Shown: positions 8,551 to 17,595 of the stretch, piece by piece
Layout of the letters: each line of letters begins with the position of its first letter
Numbering within the stretch: position 1 is the first letter of the stretch
Assembly: GCA_046349515.1 (NCBI GenBank)
Contig: JAXMCE010000001.1
Span: forward strand, 62,001-126,000
From: JBGPGW01 sp046349515
Lineage (GTDB): Bacteria; Pseudomonadota; Alphaproteobacteria; CADEGL01
Direction of reading: 5' to 3'
Length of the DNA: 64,000 nucleotides
Translations under genes and position numbers: made by a program
Notes under the pieces: model-generated
Told to the model about the DNA's origin: nothing
What the model saw: the letters and a program-made list of their open reading frames with translations, nothing else
Database searches by the model: none

Positions 8551-9441
8551 ATGGCCAAGGGCGCGCTGCGCGGCAACGCACTCACGGGCATCCTGCTCAT
8601 GATCGCAGGGGTTTCGCTCATACCGGTGAGCGACACGGTGACGAAATATCTGACTGCCACCTACCCCGTGATGCAGGTCATCTGGATGCGCTATGCGGCG
8701 CAGTGCGTCATCGTCGCGATCCTTTTCAGCCTGTTCGGGCGATGGTCGCTCGCGCGCACGGCCCGGCCGGGTCTCCAGGCGCTCCGCGGGCTCTTCACCC
8801 TCGTCTCGTCGATCTTCTTCGTGAGCGGCCTCACCTATCTGCCGCTCGTCCAGGCGATCGCCATCACCTTCGCGAATCCGCTCTTCGTCGTGGCGTTCTC
8901 GGTGCCGCTTCTCGGCGAGCGCGTGGGCATCCACCGCTGGTCGGCCGTGTGCATCGGCTTCGCGGGCATCCTCGTCATCATGCGTCCCAACCTCGACACC
9001 GAATGGGCGACGCTCCTGCCGCTCGGCTCGGCCGTGTTCGGATCGCTTTTCCAGATCGCGACGCGCGCGCTCGCCGCGACCGACCACGCGCTCACCACCT
9101 TCCTCTATTTCAATCTGTTCGGCGCCGTCGCCTTGAGCCCCATCCTGGTTTCCGTTTGGATCGAGCCGTCCTTCGTCGACTGGCTGTGGTTCGCCGCGGT
9201 CGGCCTTATCTACGGCGCGGCCTCCTACCTCATCATCAAGGCCTTCGACCACGCCGATGCCTCGGCGCTCGCACCGTTCTTCTACACGCAGATCGTGTCG
9301 GCCACGGTCATGGGCTTCCTCGTCTTCGGCGACCTGCCGGACACATGGACCGTGGCCGGGCTTGTCATCGTCATCGGCGCCGGGCTCTATGTCGTCCATC
9401 GCGAGCGGCAGCGACGGGCGCCACGGCCCGAGAGGGCATAA
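8551..9441 (+). CDS. EamA/DMT-family permease, third of three
   Basis: A 296-residue ten-helix permease with the same landmarks as the two preceding copies (IPVSDTVTKYLTATYPVMQV, LGERVGIHRWSAVCIGFAG, GAGLYVVHRERQ). ATG 8551 is chosen over GTG 8545 because GAGGGG lies at good spacing before the ATG. The stop is 3 bases before the acyl-CoA synthetase start, so the permeases and the synthetase probably share an mRNA. Tandem triplication suggests either hetero-oligomers or diverged substrates. Confidence 0.88.
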   Translation: MAKGALRGNALTGILLMIAGVSLIPVSDTVTKYLTATYPVMQVIWMRYAAQCVIVAILFSLFGRWSLARTARPGLQALRGLFTLVSSIFFVSGLTYLPLVQAIAITFANPLFVVAFSVPLLGERVGIHRWSAVCIGFAGILVIMRPNLDTEWATLLPLGSAVFGSLFQIATRALAATDHALTTFLYFNLFGAVALSPILVSVWIEPSFVDWLWFAAVGLIYGAASYLIIKAFDHADASALAPFFYTQIVSATVMGFLVFGDLPDTWTVAGLVIVIGAGLYVVHRERQRRAPRPERA

Positions 9442-9444
9442 GCG

Positions 9445-11100
9445 ATGGAGCAGCCGAAACGAGTCTCCCGGCCCGTCCTGCCCTCGACCGAGGCCATGCA
9501 CCGCCTCGTCGAGAGCGAGCCGTTCCCCCCGAACCTCGGCGCCTTCTTGCGCGAGCGCGCCGAGACGCTCGGTGACCGGACGGCTTTCACCTTCTTCGAG
9601 GCGCCAGGCGATCTCAGCGACCGGACGCTCACCTACCGCGCGCTCGATCGCCGCGTGAGCCGGCTCGCGAGCGCGCTCCACGACCACGGGCTCAGGAAGG
9701 GCGCGCATGTGGGCGTGATGATGGCGAACTCCCCCGCCTGGCCGATCGCCTGGCTCGCGATCGCGCGGCTCGGCGCTGTCATGGTGCCGATCAACGTGCG
9801 CTACACCGCGCGGGAGCTTGCCTATGTGCTCGCCGATTCGGACGCATCCTGGCTCGTCATCGACCACGGCTTGACGGACCTTCTCGATGAGCTTGGCGCC
9901 GCACGGCCGGCATCGTCCCGCACCATCGTCTTCGGCGGGGATGCGGGCGCCATGCTCGCCTGGGACGAGGTGCTCGCGAGCGGCCGCGAAGATTTCACCG
10001 TCGCCGACGCGCCCGCGCTCGACGACCGCCTCACCATCCAATACACCTCAGGCACGACCGGATTCCCCAAGGGCGTGATGCTGTCGCACCGCCACTGGTT
10101 CACTTTCGCCAAGATCGGCACGCTCGAGCTTCGCCATCTCGGCATCGGCCGCGTGTTCCTGGCTCATCCCTTCTATTACATGGCGGGCCAGGCGGTGTTC
10201 CTCTTCGCCCTCCATCTCGGCGCCACGCTCTCGATCGCGCCGCAACTCTCGATCCGGCGCTTCATGTCCTGGGTGCGGGAGACGCGCTCGGAATACACGC
10301 TCGTCACCAACGCGATCCTGAAGCAGGCGCTGCCGCCGGAGGATTCGCGGAACGACCTCAAATTCCTCCACGTCTCGGCCGCCTATCTGCCCGAAGTGCA
10401 GGCCGCGATCGAAGGGCGCTTCGGCTGCCCCGTGCGCAACATCTACGGCATGACGGAGAACGGCATCGCGACCTACATGCCGCTCGCCGCGGCCCACAAG
10501 ATCGGGCCGACTGCATCGGCGTCGCCGCGCCCTTCCGCGAGGTGATGATCGCGAATGAGACCGGGCGGGCGCTCCCCGACGGCGAGACAGGCGAGATCTG
10601 CGTGCGCGGACCCGGCATCCTCGAGGGCTACTACAAGAAGCCGGAGGCCAACCGCAATTCCTTCTTCGGCGACTGGCACCGCTCGGGCGACCGCGCCTAT
10701 CGCGACCCTGATCGGCTTCTTCCACTTCCTCGGCCGCATGAAGGACATCATCCGCCGCAACAACGAGAACATCTCGGCGGTCGAGATCGAGACGGTGCTG
10801 CTCGGCCTTCCGGGCGTCGAGCGCGCGGCCGCGGTTCCCGTGCCCGACGACCGGCGCGGCGAGGAGGTCAAGGTCTACCTCGTCCTCCATCCCGGTCTCG
10901 GCCCCGAGACGCTGTCGCCCGAAGCGGTGCTGGCGCATTGCGCCAAGCACCTCGCGCGCTTCAAGATGCCGCGTTACATCGAGTACAGAAAAGAAGTGCC
11001 GACGACGCCGTCCGACAAGATCGAGAAACAGACGCTCCGCAAGGAGAAACCCGATCTCCGCATCGGCGCCTACGACGCCGAGGACAAGGTCTGGCGTTGA
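9445..11100 (+). pseudogene. AMP-forming acyl-CoA synthetase with two compensating frameshifts
   Basis: An ANL-superfamily ligase activating a carboxylic acid to its CoA ester. The P-loop YTSGTTGFPKG and the motif NIYGMTENG are in the first frame. At about 10509 one base seems missing (the reading moves to PFREVMIANETGRALPDG). At about 10719 one base seems extra, after which IGFFHFLGRMKDIIRRNNEN and the hinge and C-terminal domain (catalytic lysine region TTPSDKIEKQ) return to the original frame. The whole span is an exact multiple of three. So the intact gene would code about 551 residues, normal for the family. Sequencing error is as likely as true decay. Confidence 0.75.
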
Positions 11101-11104
11101 TCGC

Positions 11105-12184
11105 TCAGCTCTGGCTCACGCCCCGGAACGCCTTCCGCGCGATGTCGAATCCCCGCTCCAGGACCGAACGCTTCCACGGATCGTCCTCCCCGTAGAAGGC
11201 GTCGCGGATCTGGCGCTTGATCGTGCGGCCGAGCGGCGAATCGACTTTGCCGCGAAGATAGAGCCAGTTGTCCGCCCGAAGCGCGCCCAGCACATCCTCC
11301 ACCGGCCGCGTGCCGAATTCGAGCGCGACCGTCGTCACCTCGGGCGCGTGGGGACCTGACTCGAACGCGCGCGAGGTGTCGCCTTCGACGACGGCCGAGG
11401 TCGAGGTGCCGCCCCGCGTCGAGGTGACTTCCGCACCGTACCAGGCGCGGGCGCGGTGGAAGACGGGCGAGTCCGGCGCCTCCCGCGAGATGGGCTCACC
11501 GTAGCCGCGGGGGCCGAGGCCGGTGTGGAAATCGACATAGGCCACGCGCCGAACGGGCGCCACATGGGTCTTGATGATCTCGCGCCAGGTCCGGTGCGAC
11601 CAGACGGGCGCTCGCCCGCCGTAGAAAAGCCCGTCGGGATGCGTGTACTGCCCGCCGGTCACCGCCGCCTGGTACGTCTTCATGCCGTGCGCCGCGATGT
11701 AGGCCGCGATGTGGCGATCGGCCTCGGCGCGCGCCGGTCCATCCCAATCCTCCGGGACTTGCATCGCGTGAATGGCGTCATAGGCCGCATTGGGTGCGCG
11801 CGGTGCCGCGTGGTCGACGAAGTTGCGGTTGAGGTCGACGTTGTCCTCGTTCACGCGCCGCTCATGGGCGAAGCCATGGGGGTTGATCGCATGGACGAGC
11901 ACCATGGCGGTGCCCCGCGGCAGCTCGGCGTGGAGGCGCTTCTCGAGGAACCCCACCATGCAGCCCGAGCCGCAAAAGCCTTCGACGCCGTGGGTGGCCG
12001 AGGTCGCGATGAAGAGATTGGGCGCGTTCGACTCGCCCAGGCGCGCGACGTCCGTCGCGAGCGCGCCGCCATCGGGTCCCTGGCCCGGATGGGCATAGGT
12101 CGTGAGGGCCGCGCCCGCTCCCTTCGCCGCATCGAGGAACTTGCCGCGCGCTTCCGCGTAGGTGCGCGAGAACGTATCCGTCAT
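11105..12184 (-). CDS. DUF2817 (M14-like metallopeptidase) protein, copy 1
   Basis: A 359-residue protein of the DUF2817 family, related to zinc carboxypeptidases of family M14. The likely zinc site is SATHGVEGFCG (H..E) near the N-terminus with a later histidine in AYVDFHTGLGPRGYGE, and NEDNVDLNRNF is the typical substrate-binding stretch. ATG 12184 has GAGGAG upstream. Its neighbour upstream is a clear paralogue, with the two arranged head to tail. Substrate unknown; amide hydrolysis is inferred from family. There is no signal peptide, so it is probably cytoplasmic. Confidence 0.85.
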   Translation of the reverse strand: MTDTFSRTYAEARGKFLDAAKGAGAALTTYAHPGQGPDGGALATDVARLGESNAPNLFIATSATHGVEGFCGSGCMVGFLEKRLHAELPRGTAMVLVHAINPHGFAHERRVNEDNVDLNRNFVDHAAPRAPNAAYDAIHAMQVPEDWDGPARAEADRHIAAYIAAHGMKTYQAAVTGGQYTHPDGLFYGGRAPVWSHRTWREIIKTHVAPVRRVAYVDFHTGLGPRGYGEPISREAPDSPVFHRARAWYGAEVTSTRGGTSTSAVVEGDTSRAFESGPHAPEVTTVALEFGTRPVEDVLGALRADNWLYLRGKVDSPLGRTIKRQIRDAFYGEDDPWKRSVLERGFDIARKAFRGVSQS

Positions 12185-12231
12185 GTGCTCCTCCCCATCG
12201 GCCAAGGAATCCGGTTATCCAACATGCCGTC

Positions 12232-13317
12232 TTAGCTTCCGGCCAGTCCACGCAGCGTCTTCCGGGCGACCGAGACCGCGCGCTCGAACACATCCGTCTT
12301 CCAGCGCTCGTCCTCGCCGTAGAATGCGTCGCGGATCGCCCGCTTGATCGTCCGGCCCAACGGCGAATCGACCTTGCCCCGCGCATACAGCCAATTGTCC
12401 GCGCGCACGGCGTCGAGAACCTGATCGAGCGGGCGCGTACCGTACTCGACGGCAAAGCAGCTTCGAACGGCGTCCGGGCATTCCTCCGCCACGGCCGAGG
12501 CCATGTAGCCGCTGATCGCGGCCGAGCTCGAGCTGCCGTCGTCGGGCGAGGTCGCTTCCCCGTCGAACCATGATTGCAGGCGCAGGTATTCGGGATCGTT
12601 CGGTCCCCGCTCGAATTGGATCTCGCCGTAGCCCCTGGGACCGAGGCCGGTGTGGAAATCGAGCACCGCGACGTGCCGCCGACGCGCGGCATGCGTCTTC
12701 AGGATCTCGCGCCAGGTCCGGTTGGACCACGTCGGCGCCGTGCCGCCGAAGAAAAGCCCATCGACATGGCTGTATTGCCCCTGGGTGACGGCGGCCTGGT
12801 ACGCCCCGTGGCCGTGACGCGCAATGTAGGCCGCGATCGCTTGATCGGCCGTCTGCCGCGGCGCTCCGTCCCAGGCGCTTGGCACGAGATGGGCGTGCAA
12901 ATCCGCGTACCCCGCATTCACGGGATAGGGCCGCGCGTGGTCCACGAAGTTGCGATTGAGGTCGACATTGTCCTCCGTCACCCGCCGCTCGTGGGCGAAG
13001 CCGTGCGGGTTGAGCGCATGAACAAGAAGAATGGCCGTTCCCTTCGGCCGTTCGCGGACGAGGCCCTCCGCCATCCAGCCGACCATCGAACCCGAGCCGC
13101 AGAAGCCCTCGATGCCGTGGGTGGCCGAGGTCGCGATGAAAAGATTGGGAGCGTCTTTCTCGCCGAAGTGCGCGACATCCGTTGCCAAGGCCCCTCCATC
13201 CGGCCCACGGCCCGGATGCGAATGGGTCGTGATCGCGGCACCGGCCGCTTTCGCCGCGTCGAGGAATTTTTGCCGGCCCTCGCCGTAGCTCGCCGAGAAA
13301 TGTGTGATGGCGGTCAC
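12232..13317 (-). CDS. DUF2817 (M14-like metallopeptidase) protein, copy 2
   Basis: A 361-residue paralogue of the next gene, with the same zinc-site motifs SATHGIEGFCGSG and VLDFHTGLGPRGYGE and the same TEDNVDLNRNFVDH stretch. Translation most likely begins at GTG 13317, with GGGGAGGA five bases upstream. Its stop is 47 bases before copy 1, so the two form an operon. Strong similarity along the full length shows a tandem duplication; differences cluster in the middle third, compatible with altered substrate preference. Confidence 0.85.
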   Translation of the reverse strand: MTAITHFSASYGEGRQKFLDAAKAAGAAITTHSHPGRGPDGGALATDVAHFGEKDAPNLFIATSATHGIEGFCGSGSMVGWMAEGLVRERPKGTAILLVHALNPHGFAHERRVTEDNVDLNRNFVDHARPYPVNAGYADLHAHLVPSAWDGAPRQTADQAIAAYIARHGHGAYQAAVTQGQYSHVDGLFFGGTAPTWSNRTWREILKTHAARRRHVAVLDFHTGLGPRGYGEIQFERGPNDPEYLRLQSWFDGEATSPDDGSSSSAAISGYMASAVAEECPDAVRSCFAVEYGTRPLDQVLDAVRADNWLYARGKVDSPLGRTIKRAIRDAFYGEDERWKTDVFERAVSVARKTLRGLAGS

Positions 13318-13573
13318 CGTGTCCTCCCCGAAAACCGACGCACTATAACGCCCCGATCGACGGCACGGCGAGGCCGGTCGCCAATCATCCCTTCGGTCAC
13401 TGGTCCCTCCGAGCCTATGACGCTAGAATCCACCTTTGGCCTTCCCATGGACTTGCCCCCCATGCCGTCTCCAACAGCTTCCCCCGGGTCATGGCGACGG
13501 CAACCCAGTGCTGAGGGCCGCTCTGCGTATGCGGGGCCCGGCCTGACCCCGTCGTCGGCACGGCGGAGGTAAC

Positions 13574-15694
13574 GTGGCCGGCCGCTGGCTTCGCTCCTGG
13601 ACGAACGCCGCTTTCGCGATCGCGCTCGGCCTTTTCATCGTGAGCCTCGGGATCGCGACGCACCGGCTCGTCAAAGTCGAACAGACGATGCGCGAGGATT
13701 TGAGCGACAATCTGCTCTGGCACGTCAGCCAGTCGCAGCTCGAAGTCACCCGCCTCGCCGACGCGCTGCACCGCCTGGCCGTGAACGAGCCGGCGCCGGG
13801 CCTTCTCTTGGAACGCTACGAGGTCGCCGCGCGGCGCGTGCGCGCGTTCGCCGACGGCCGCCTTCGCGAACGGCTCGAACACTTCGGCGGCATCGTCGCC
13901 ATGCTGCCGGAAGGCGCTGAGACGCTCGAGCGCCTCGCCCCCGCCTTCGACGCGATTGCCGCGGGCGACCGATCGCAGATGGGCGACGTCCTCGCCGTCG
14001 TCGATCCCCTGGTCCTGCAGCTCCGCCTGGTCGCCAACACGGTGCTCCAGGACGAACGCGACAGGGACCGCGCGTTTCGCGACGAGCGGCAGGTGGCGCA
14101 ACTCTGGTTCCTCACGTCCATGCTCGGCGTCATCCTGTGCGGCGCGTGGCTGATCGCGAGCCTCTCGAGAGCGTTGAGGCGAAGCCGCGCCCTCAGCGCG
14201 CAGGCCGCCGCCGCCGAGAGCGCCGCGCGCCAGAGCGCCGAGCGCTTCCGCGACATCGTGGACGCGGCCTCCGACTGGATCTGGGAGACCGACGCGGAAC
14301 ACCGCTTCAGCTTCCTCTCCTACCACCTCCAGGAGCTTTCGGGCGAGCGGCCGGCGGAGATCATCGGCAAGAACCGCTTCGATCTCTACGCGGGCGCCGA
14401 CGAAATGGGCCTTTGGGCGCGCCATCGTCAGGAGCTCGCGGCGCACAAGCCGTTTCGCGATTTCGTCTTCCCCCACTACGACGCGCGGCACCGCCTTCGT
14501 TACGCGCGGGTCCACGGCAAGCCGGTCTTCGCGGCCGACGGCACCTTCCAAGGCTACCGCGGCACCGGGCGAGACATCACGCCCGAGATCGAATCGGCAC
14601 GCGCGCTCGAGGAGAACCGCAATCTTCTCCAGACCGTCATCGACGGCGTCCCCGCCATCATCAACGTCAAGGACACGGATGGACGTTACGTCTTCATCAA
14701 TCGATACCAAGGCCAGGTCTTCGGCGTCGAGCCGGAAAAGGCCGTCGGCCTCTCGACAGGCGAGGTCCTGGGCGACGAATTGACACCGTTCTACGCGGCC
14801 CTCGACCGGCAGGTCGCCGAGACGGGCATCGCCGTTCCCTTCACCGAGCGGACCTTCGGCGGCGCCGGCACGTCGCCCGAGACCACCTGGCTCCACTCGA
14901 AGCAACCCATCAAAGATCCGGATGGTCGAACGAAGTTCATTTTGACCGTCGGCCTCGACATCACCGAGCTCAAGAAGGCCGAGCGGGCGCGCACCAACCT
15001 GTCGCGCCACTTCTCGCCCAACATGGTCGACGAGCTCATCGGCATGGATTCGTCTCTCGAACGCATCCGCTCGCAGAACGTGGCCGCCCTCTTCATCGAT
15101 ATGGTCGGCTTCACCGAGATGTGCATCGCGCTACCGGCGGTCGAGGCCTTCAACGTGCTGCGTGACTACCATGCGCGGATCTCGTCAGTGGTGCTCGCCC
15201 ATGACGGCACGATCGACAAGTACATGGGCGACGGCATCATGGCGACCTTCGGCACGCCCCAGATGGGCCCGCAGGACGCGACAAACGCGCTTCGCTGCGC
15301 GCGCGAGATGCTGCGCGTCATCGACGCCTGGAACGCCGAGCGCATCGCGCGCCGGGAGTTCACGGTCGAGGCCGGAATCGGCATCCACTACGGTCCCGTG
15401 CTCATGGGTCTCGTCGGCGACGAGCGGCGCGTCGAGTTCGCGGTCGTGGGCGACACGATCAACATCGCGAGCCGTCTCGAGGACATGACCCGGGTCCGTG
15501 GCGTGAGCCTCGTCACGAGCGAGGAGTTCGTCGCCAAGGTTGTCGCGGAAAACGTGGCGGCGCCCGCCGATCTCGCCGGCCTGGCGCCCGCCGGCCGCGA
15601 GGTCCTGCGCGGCCGGAAGACCTCGACCGCGATCTGGACTCTTACCGCATCGGCGCGTGCGGAGTTGTCGCGCGCCGTCTCCGCGGCCGATTGA
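13574..15694 (+). CDS. Membrane-bound PAS-domain class III adenylate/guanylate cyclase
   Basis: A 706-residue sensor cyclase producing a cyclic nucleotide from ATP or GTP. Order: membrane helix ~11-30, periplasmic domain ~31-175, helix ~176-197, PAS ~222-340, second PAS ~345-468, cyclase domain ~485-690. The two metal-binding aspartates are seen in LFIDMVGFTEM (D509) and KYMGDGIMATFG (D553), and the transition-state stretch FAVVGDTINIASRLE is present, so the enzyme should be active. GTG start with GGAGGT upstream. It is followed 16 bases on by the first DoeA-like gene on the same strand, so the signal may bear on those genes. Substrate nucleotide is not certain. Confidence 0.9.
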   Translation: MAGRWLRSWTNAAFAIALGLFIVSLGIATHRLVKVEQTMREDLSDNLLWHVSQSQLEVTRLADALHRLAVNEPAPGLLLERYEVAARRVRAFADGRLRERLEHFGGIVAMLPEGAETLERLAPAFDAIAAGDRSQMGDVLAVVDPLVLQLRLVANTVLQDERDRDRAFRDERQVAQLWFLTSMLGVILCGAWLIASLSRALRRSRALSAQAAAAESAARQSAERFRDIVDAASDWIWETDAEHRFSFLSYHLQELSGERPAEIIGKNRFDLYAGADEMGLWARHRQELAAHKPFRDFVFPHYDARHRLRYARVHGKPVFAADGTFQGYRGTGRDITPEIESARALEENRNLLQTVIDGVPAIINVKDTDGRYVFINRYQGQVFGVEPEKAVGLSTGEVLGDELTPFYAALDRQVAETGIAVPFTERTFGGAGTSPETTWLHSKQPIKDPDGRTKFILTVGLDITELKKAERARTNLSRHFSPNMVDELIGMDSSLERIRSQNVAALFIDMVGFTEMCIALPAVEAFNVLRDYHARISSVVLAHDGTIDKYMGDGIMATFGTPQMGPQDATNALRCAREMLRVIDAWNAERIARREFTVEAGIGIHYGPVLMGLVGDERRVEFAVVGDTINIASRLEDMTRVRGVSLVTSEEFVAKVVAENVAAPADLAGLAPAGREVLRGRKTSTAIWTLTASARAELSRAVSAAD

Positions 15695-15710
15695 GTACGG
15701 AGGACGCTGC

Positions 15711-16892
15711 ATGAGCACTCTCACTCATTTCGATAGGGCCGAGTTCGGAAGGCGCCTCGCGCTTGTCCGCGCCCGCATGGCCGAGCGCGGCGTCGACCTC
15801 CTGGTCGAGGCCGATCCCGCCAACATGTACTACCTCACCGGTTATGACGGCTGGAGCTTCTATGTGCCCCAGGTCGTGCTCGTCCCCGTCGAGGATCGTG
15901 CACCGCTTTGGATCGGGCGCGGCGTCGATCTCGGGGGTGCGAAGCTCACCTGTTGGATGGGCGAGGACTGCCTTCTCTCCTATCCCGAAGTCATGGTGCA
16001 GCACCCGGCCATGCACCCGATGGAATTTGTCGCGGCCGAGATCGAACGGCGCGGTTGGGCGAAGGCGCGCATCGGCATCGCCAATGACTGCTTCTACTAC
16101 ACGCCGCGCGCCGATGACGCGTTGAAATCGTCGCTTCCCAACGCGCGCTTCGTCGAGGTCGATCTGCTCGTGAACTGGGTGCGGCTCGTCAAGTCGGAGG
16201 CCGAGATCGCGAAGATGCGCGAGGCCGGCCAGATCACGAACCGCATCTTCGAGACCTTCTACCGCGTGGTGCGCCCGGGCGTGCGCCAGTGCGACGTGGC
16301 GGCCGAGATCCGCAAGGCCCAGACGGCCGGCACGCCCGCCTTCGGCGGCGACTATTCCGCCTCCATGCCGTTCCTGCCCATCGGCGAGCAGACGACGGCC
16401 TCGCACCTCACCTGGACCGACCAGGTGATCGCGGCCGACGAGACGACCTATCTCGAATGCGCGGCCGTCCGCCATCGCTACCACGCGCCGCTCGCGCGCA
16501 CCGTCCATCTGGGGAAGCCGCCGCAGGGGCTTCTCGACGTGAACAAGGCGGTGCTCGAGGCCATGGACGCCGCCTTCGAGCAGGTTCGGCCCGGCCGGAC
16601 CTGCCACGACGTCGAAGCCGCCTGGCGCGCCGCCCTCGCCCGCCACGGGCTCAAGAAGGAATCACGCATCGGCTATCCCATCGGCATCGGCTATCCGCCG
16701 ACCTGGGGCGAGCGCACGGCGAGCTTGCGGAAGGACGACACGACGGTGCTCGAGCCCAATATGTGCTTCCACATGATCCTTGGCATGTGGATGGGCGACA
16801 GAGGCTTCGAGACGAGCGAGAGCTTTCGCGTGACCGACGAGGGCTACGAGTGCTTCTCCACGGTGCCGCGCGGGCTCCGGGCGATCGACTAG
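15711..16892 (+). CDS. Creatinase-fold M24 hydrolase, DoeA/EutD (ectoine hydrolase)-like, copy 1
   Basis: A 393-residue pita-bread-fold protein. The N-terminal DPANMYYLTGYDGWSFYVPQ, the middle ECAAVRHRYHAPLARTVHLG and the C-terminal GYPIGIGYPPTWGERTASL match the ectoine hydrolase (DoeA/EutD) branch of family M24. The five metal ligands of true M24 aminopeptidases are not in place, as in creatinase and DoeA. It should therefore hydrolyse a small amide or amidine rather than a peptide. No doeB, doeX or ectoine transport gene is nearby, so ectoine as substrate is unproven. GGAGG precedes ATG 15711. It is the most divergent of the three copies here. Confidence 0.82.
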   Translation: MSTLTHFDRAEFGRRLALVRARMAERGVDLLVEADPANMYYLTGYDGWSFYVPQVVLVPVEDRAPLWIGRGVDLGGAKLTCWMGEDCLLSYPEVMVQHPAMHPMEFVAAEIERRGWAKARIGIANDCFYYTPRADDALKSSLPNARFVEVDLLVNWVRLVKSEAEIAKMREAGQITNRIFETFYRVVRPGVRQCDVAAEIRKAQTAGTPAFGGDYSASMPFLPIGEQTTASHLTWTDQVIAADETTYLECAAVRHRYHAPLARTVHLGKPPQGLLDVNKAVLEAMDAAFEQVRPGRTCHDVEAAWRAALARHGLKKESRIGYPIGIGYPPTWGERTASLRKDDTTVLEPNMCFHMILGMWMGDRGFETSESFRVTDEGYECFSTVPRGLRAID

Positions 16893-16914
16893 GCGGCTGG
16901 CAGACTCGCGCCCG

Positions 16915-17394
16915 TCAGCGCGCCTCGAACTCCGTCGCGAGCAGAAGAAGCTCGCCCTTCGCCGCACCAGCGAGCACGACGTAGAGGTCGACGGCGGCGC
17001 CCGGCTTGACTTCGGCCTTGTAATCCTCGACGAGCTCGCGCTGCAACAGGACCCAATGAGTCTTCGCCCCCACCGCGATCTCGACTTCCCGTGTGTAGCG
17101 CGCGATGAAGGCCGGGAGCTGCGGGCTCATCCGGCCCCAAAGGGCCAGCAGCTCGCTGCTTCCGGGCGTGAGGTCGCGCATGGCGCCCGTCGAGCGAACG
17201 CTGATGCGGTATTTGAGGGCCGGCGGAAAAAGGCTGACATCGCCGTCCGGCTTCCCGGCGAGACCGTTCTCCGCGTAGATCGCGTCGTAATCGATCGGCC
17301 GGTAGGCGCTTTTGTCGACCTGTGCCAAGCCAGCCGCGGGAAGAGAAAGAAGACAGAGGGCAAGAAACCCTCCCACCATCCGCCGCCCGATCAT
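16915..17394 (-). CDS. Exported protein of unknown function
   Basis: About 159 residues with a signal peptide ending near LPAAGLAQ and a mature part of ~135 residues. The sequence includes TREVEIAVGAKTHWVLLQRE and GAAVDLYVVLAGAAKGELLL, an alternating pattern suggesting a small beta-rich domain. I do not recognise the family. The start is uncertain: ATG 17394 gives the best signal peptide, while ATG 17412 and a start at 17448 are in the same frame. It sits antisense between two DoeA-like genes and shares no operon with them. Confidence 0.6.
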   Translation of the reverse strand: MIGRRMVGGFLALCLLSLPAAGLAQVDKSAYRPIDYDAIYAENGLAGKPDGDVSLFPPALKYRISVRSTGAMRDLTPGSSELLALWGRMSPQLPAFIARYTREVEIAVGAKTHWVLLQRELVEDYKAEVKPGAAVDLYVVLAGAAKGELLLLATEFEAR

Positions 17395-17548
17395 GAGGCC
17401 ATCCCCGATCATGGCGCCGACCGAAATCCACCTGCGGCCCTGCCGCAAGCGGCCGAAAAGGAAGCACCGGCATTATGGCATGGCGCAGGCGCCCAAGGAC
17501 ACGAAGGCGAGATGCGAAGACCGCGTCGCATTGCGGATGTCCGTGGCC

Positions 17549-17561
17549 CTTGCTAGCGTGA
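17549..17561 (+). promoter_or_regulatory. Conserved upstream box of DoeA-like copy 2
   Basis: CTTGCTAGCGTGA at this position recurs as CTTGCTAGCCTGA at 18880-18892 before copy 3, although the flanking sequence differs. The TAGC(G/C)T core at this distance from the start resembles a GC-rich alphaproteobacterial -10 region. It is probably a promoter or operator element duplicated along with the gene. Confidence 0.4.
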
Positions 17562-17595
17562 AAACGGATCAGGGATGAAACGGGGGAGCCAACCG

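Noticed and set aside
7609..10041. 810-codon minus-strand frame over the DMT permeases
   Set aside because: Composition is Arg/Asp/Glu-rich and repetitive because three paralogues are read antisense; no domain.
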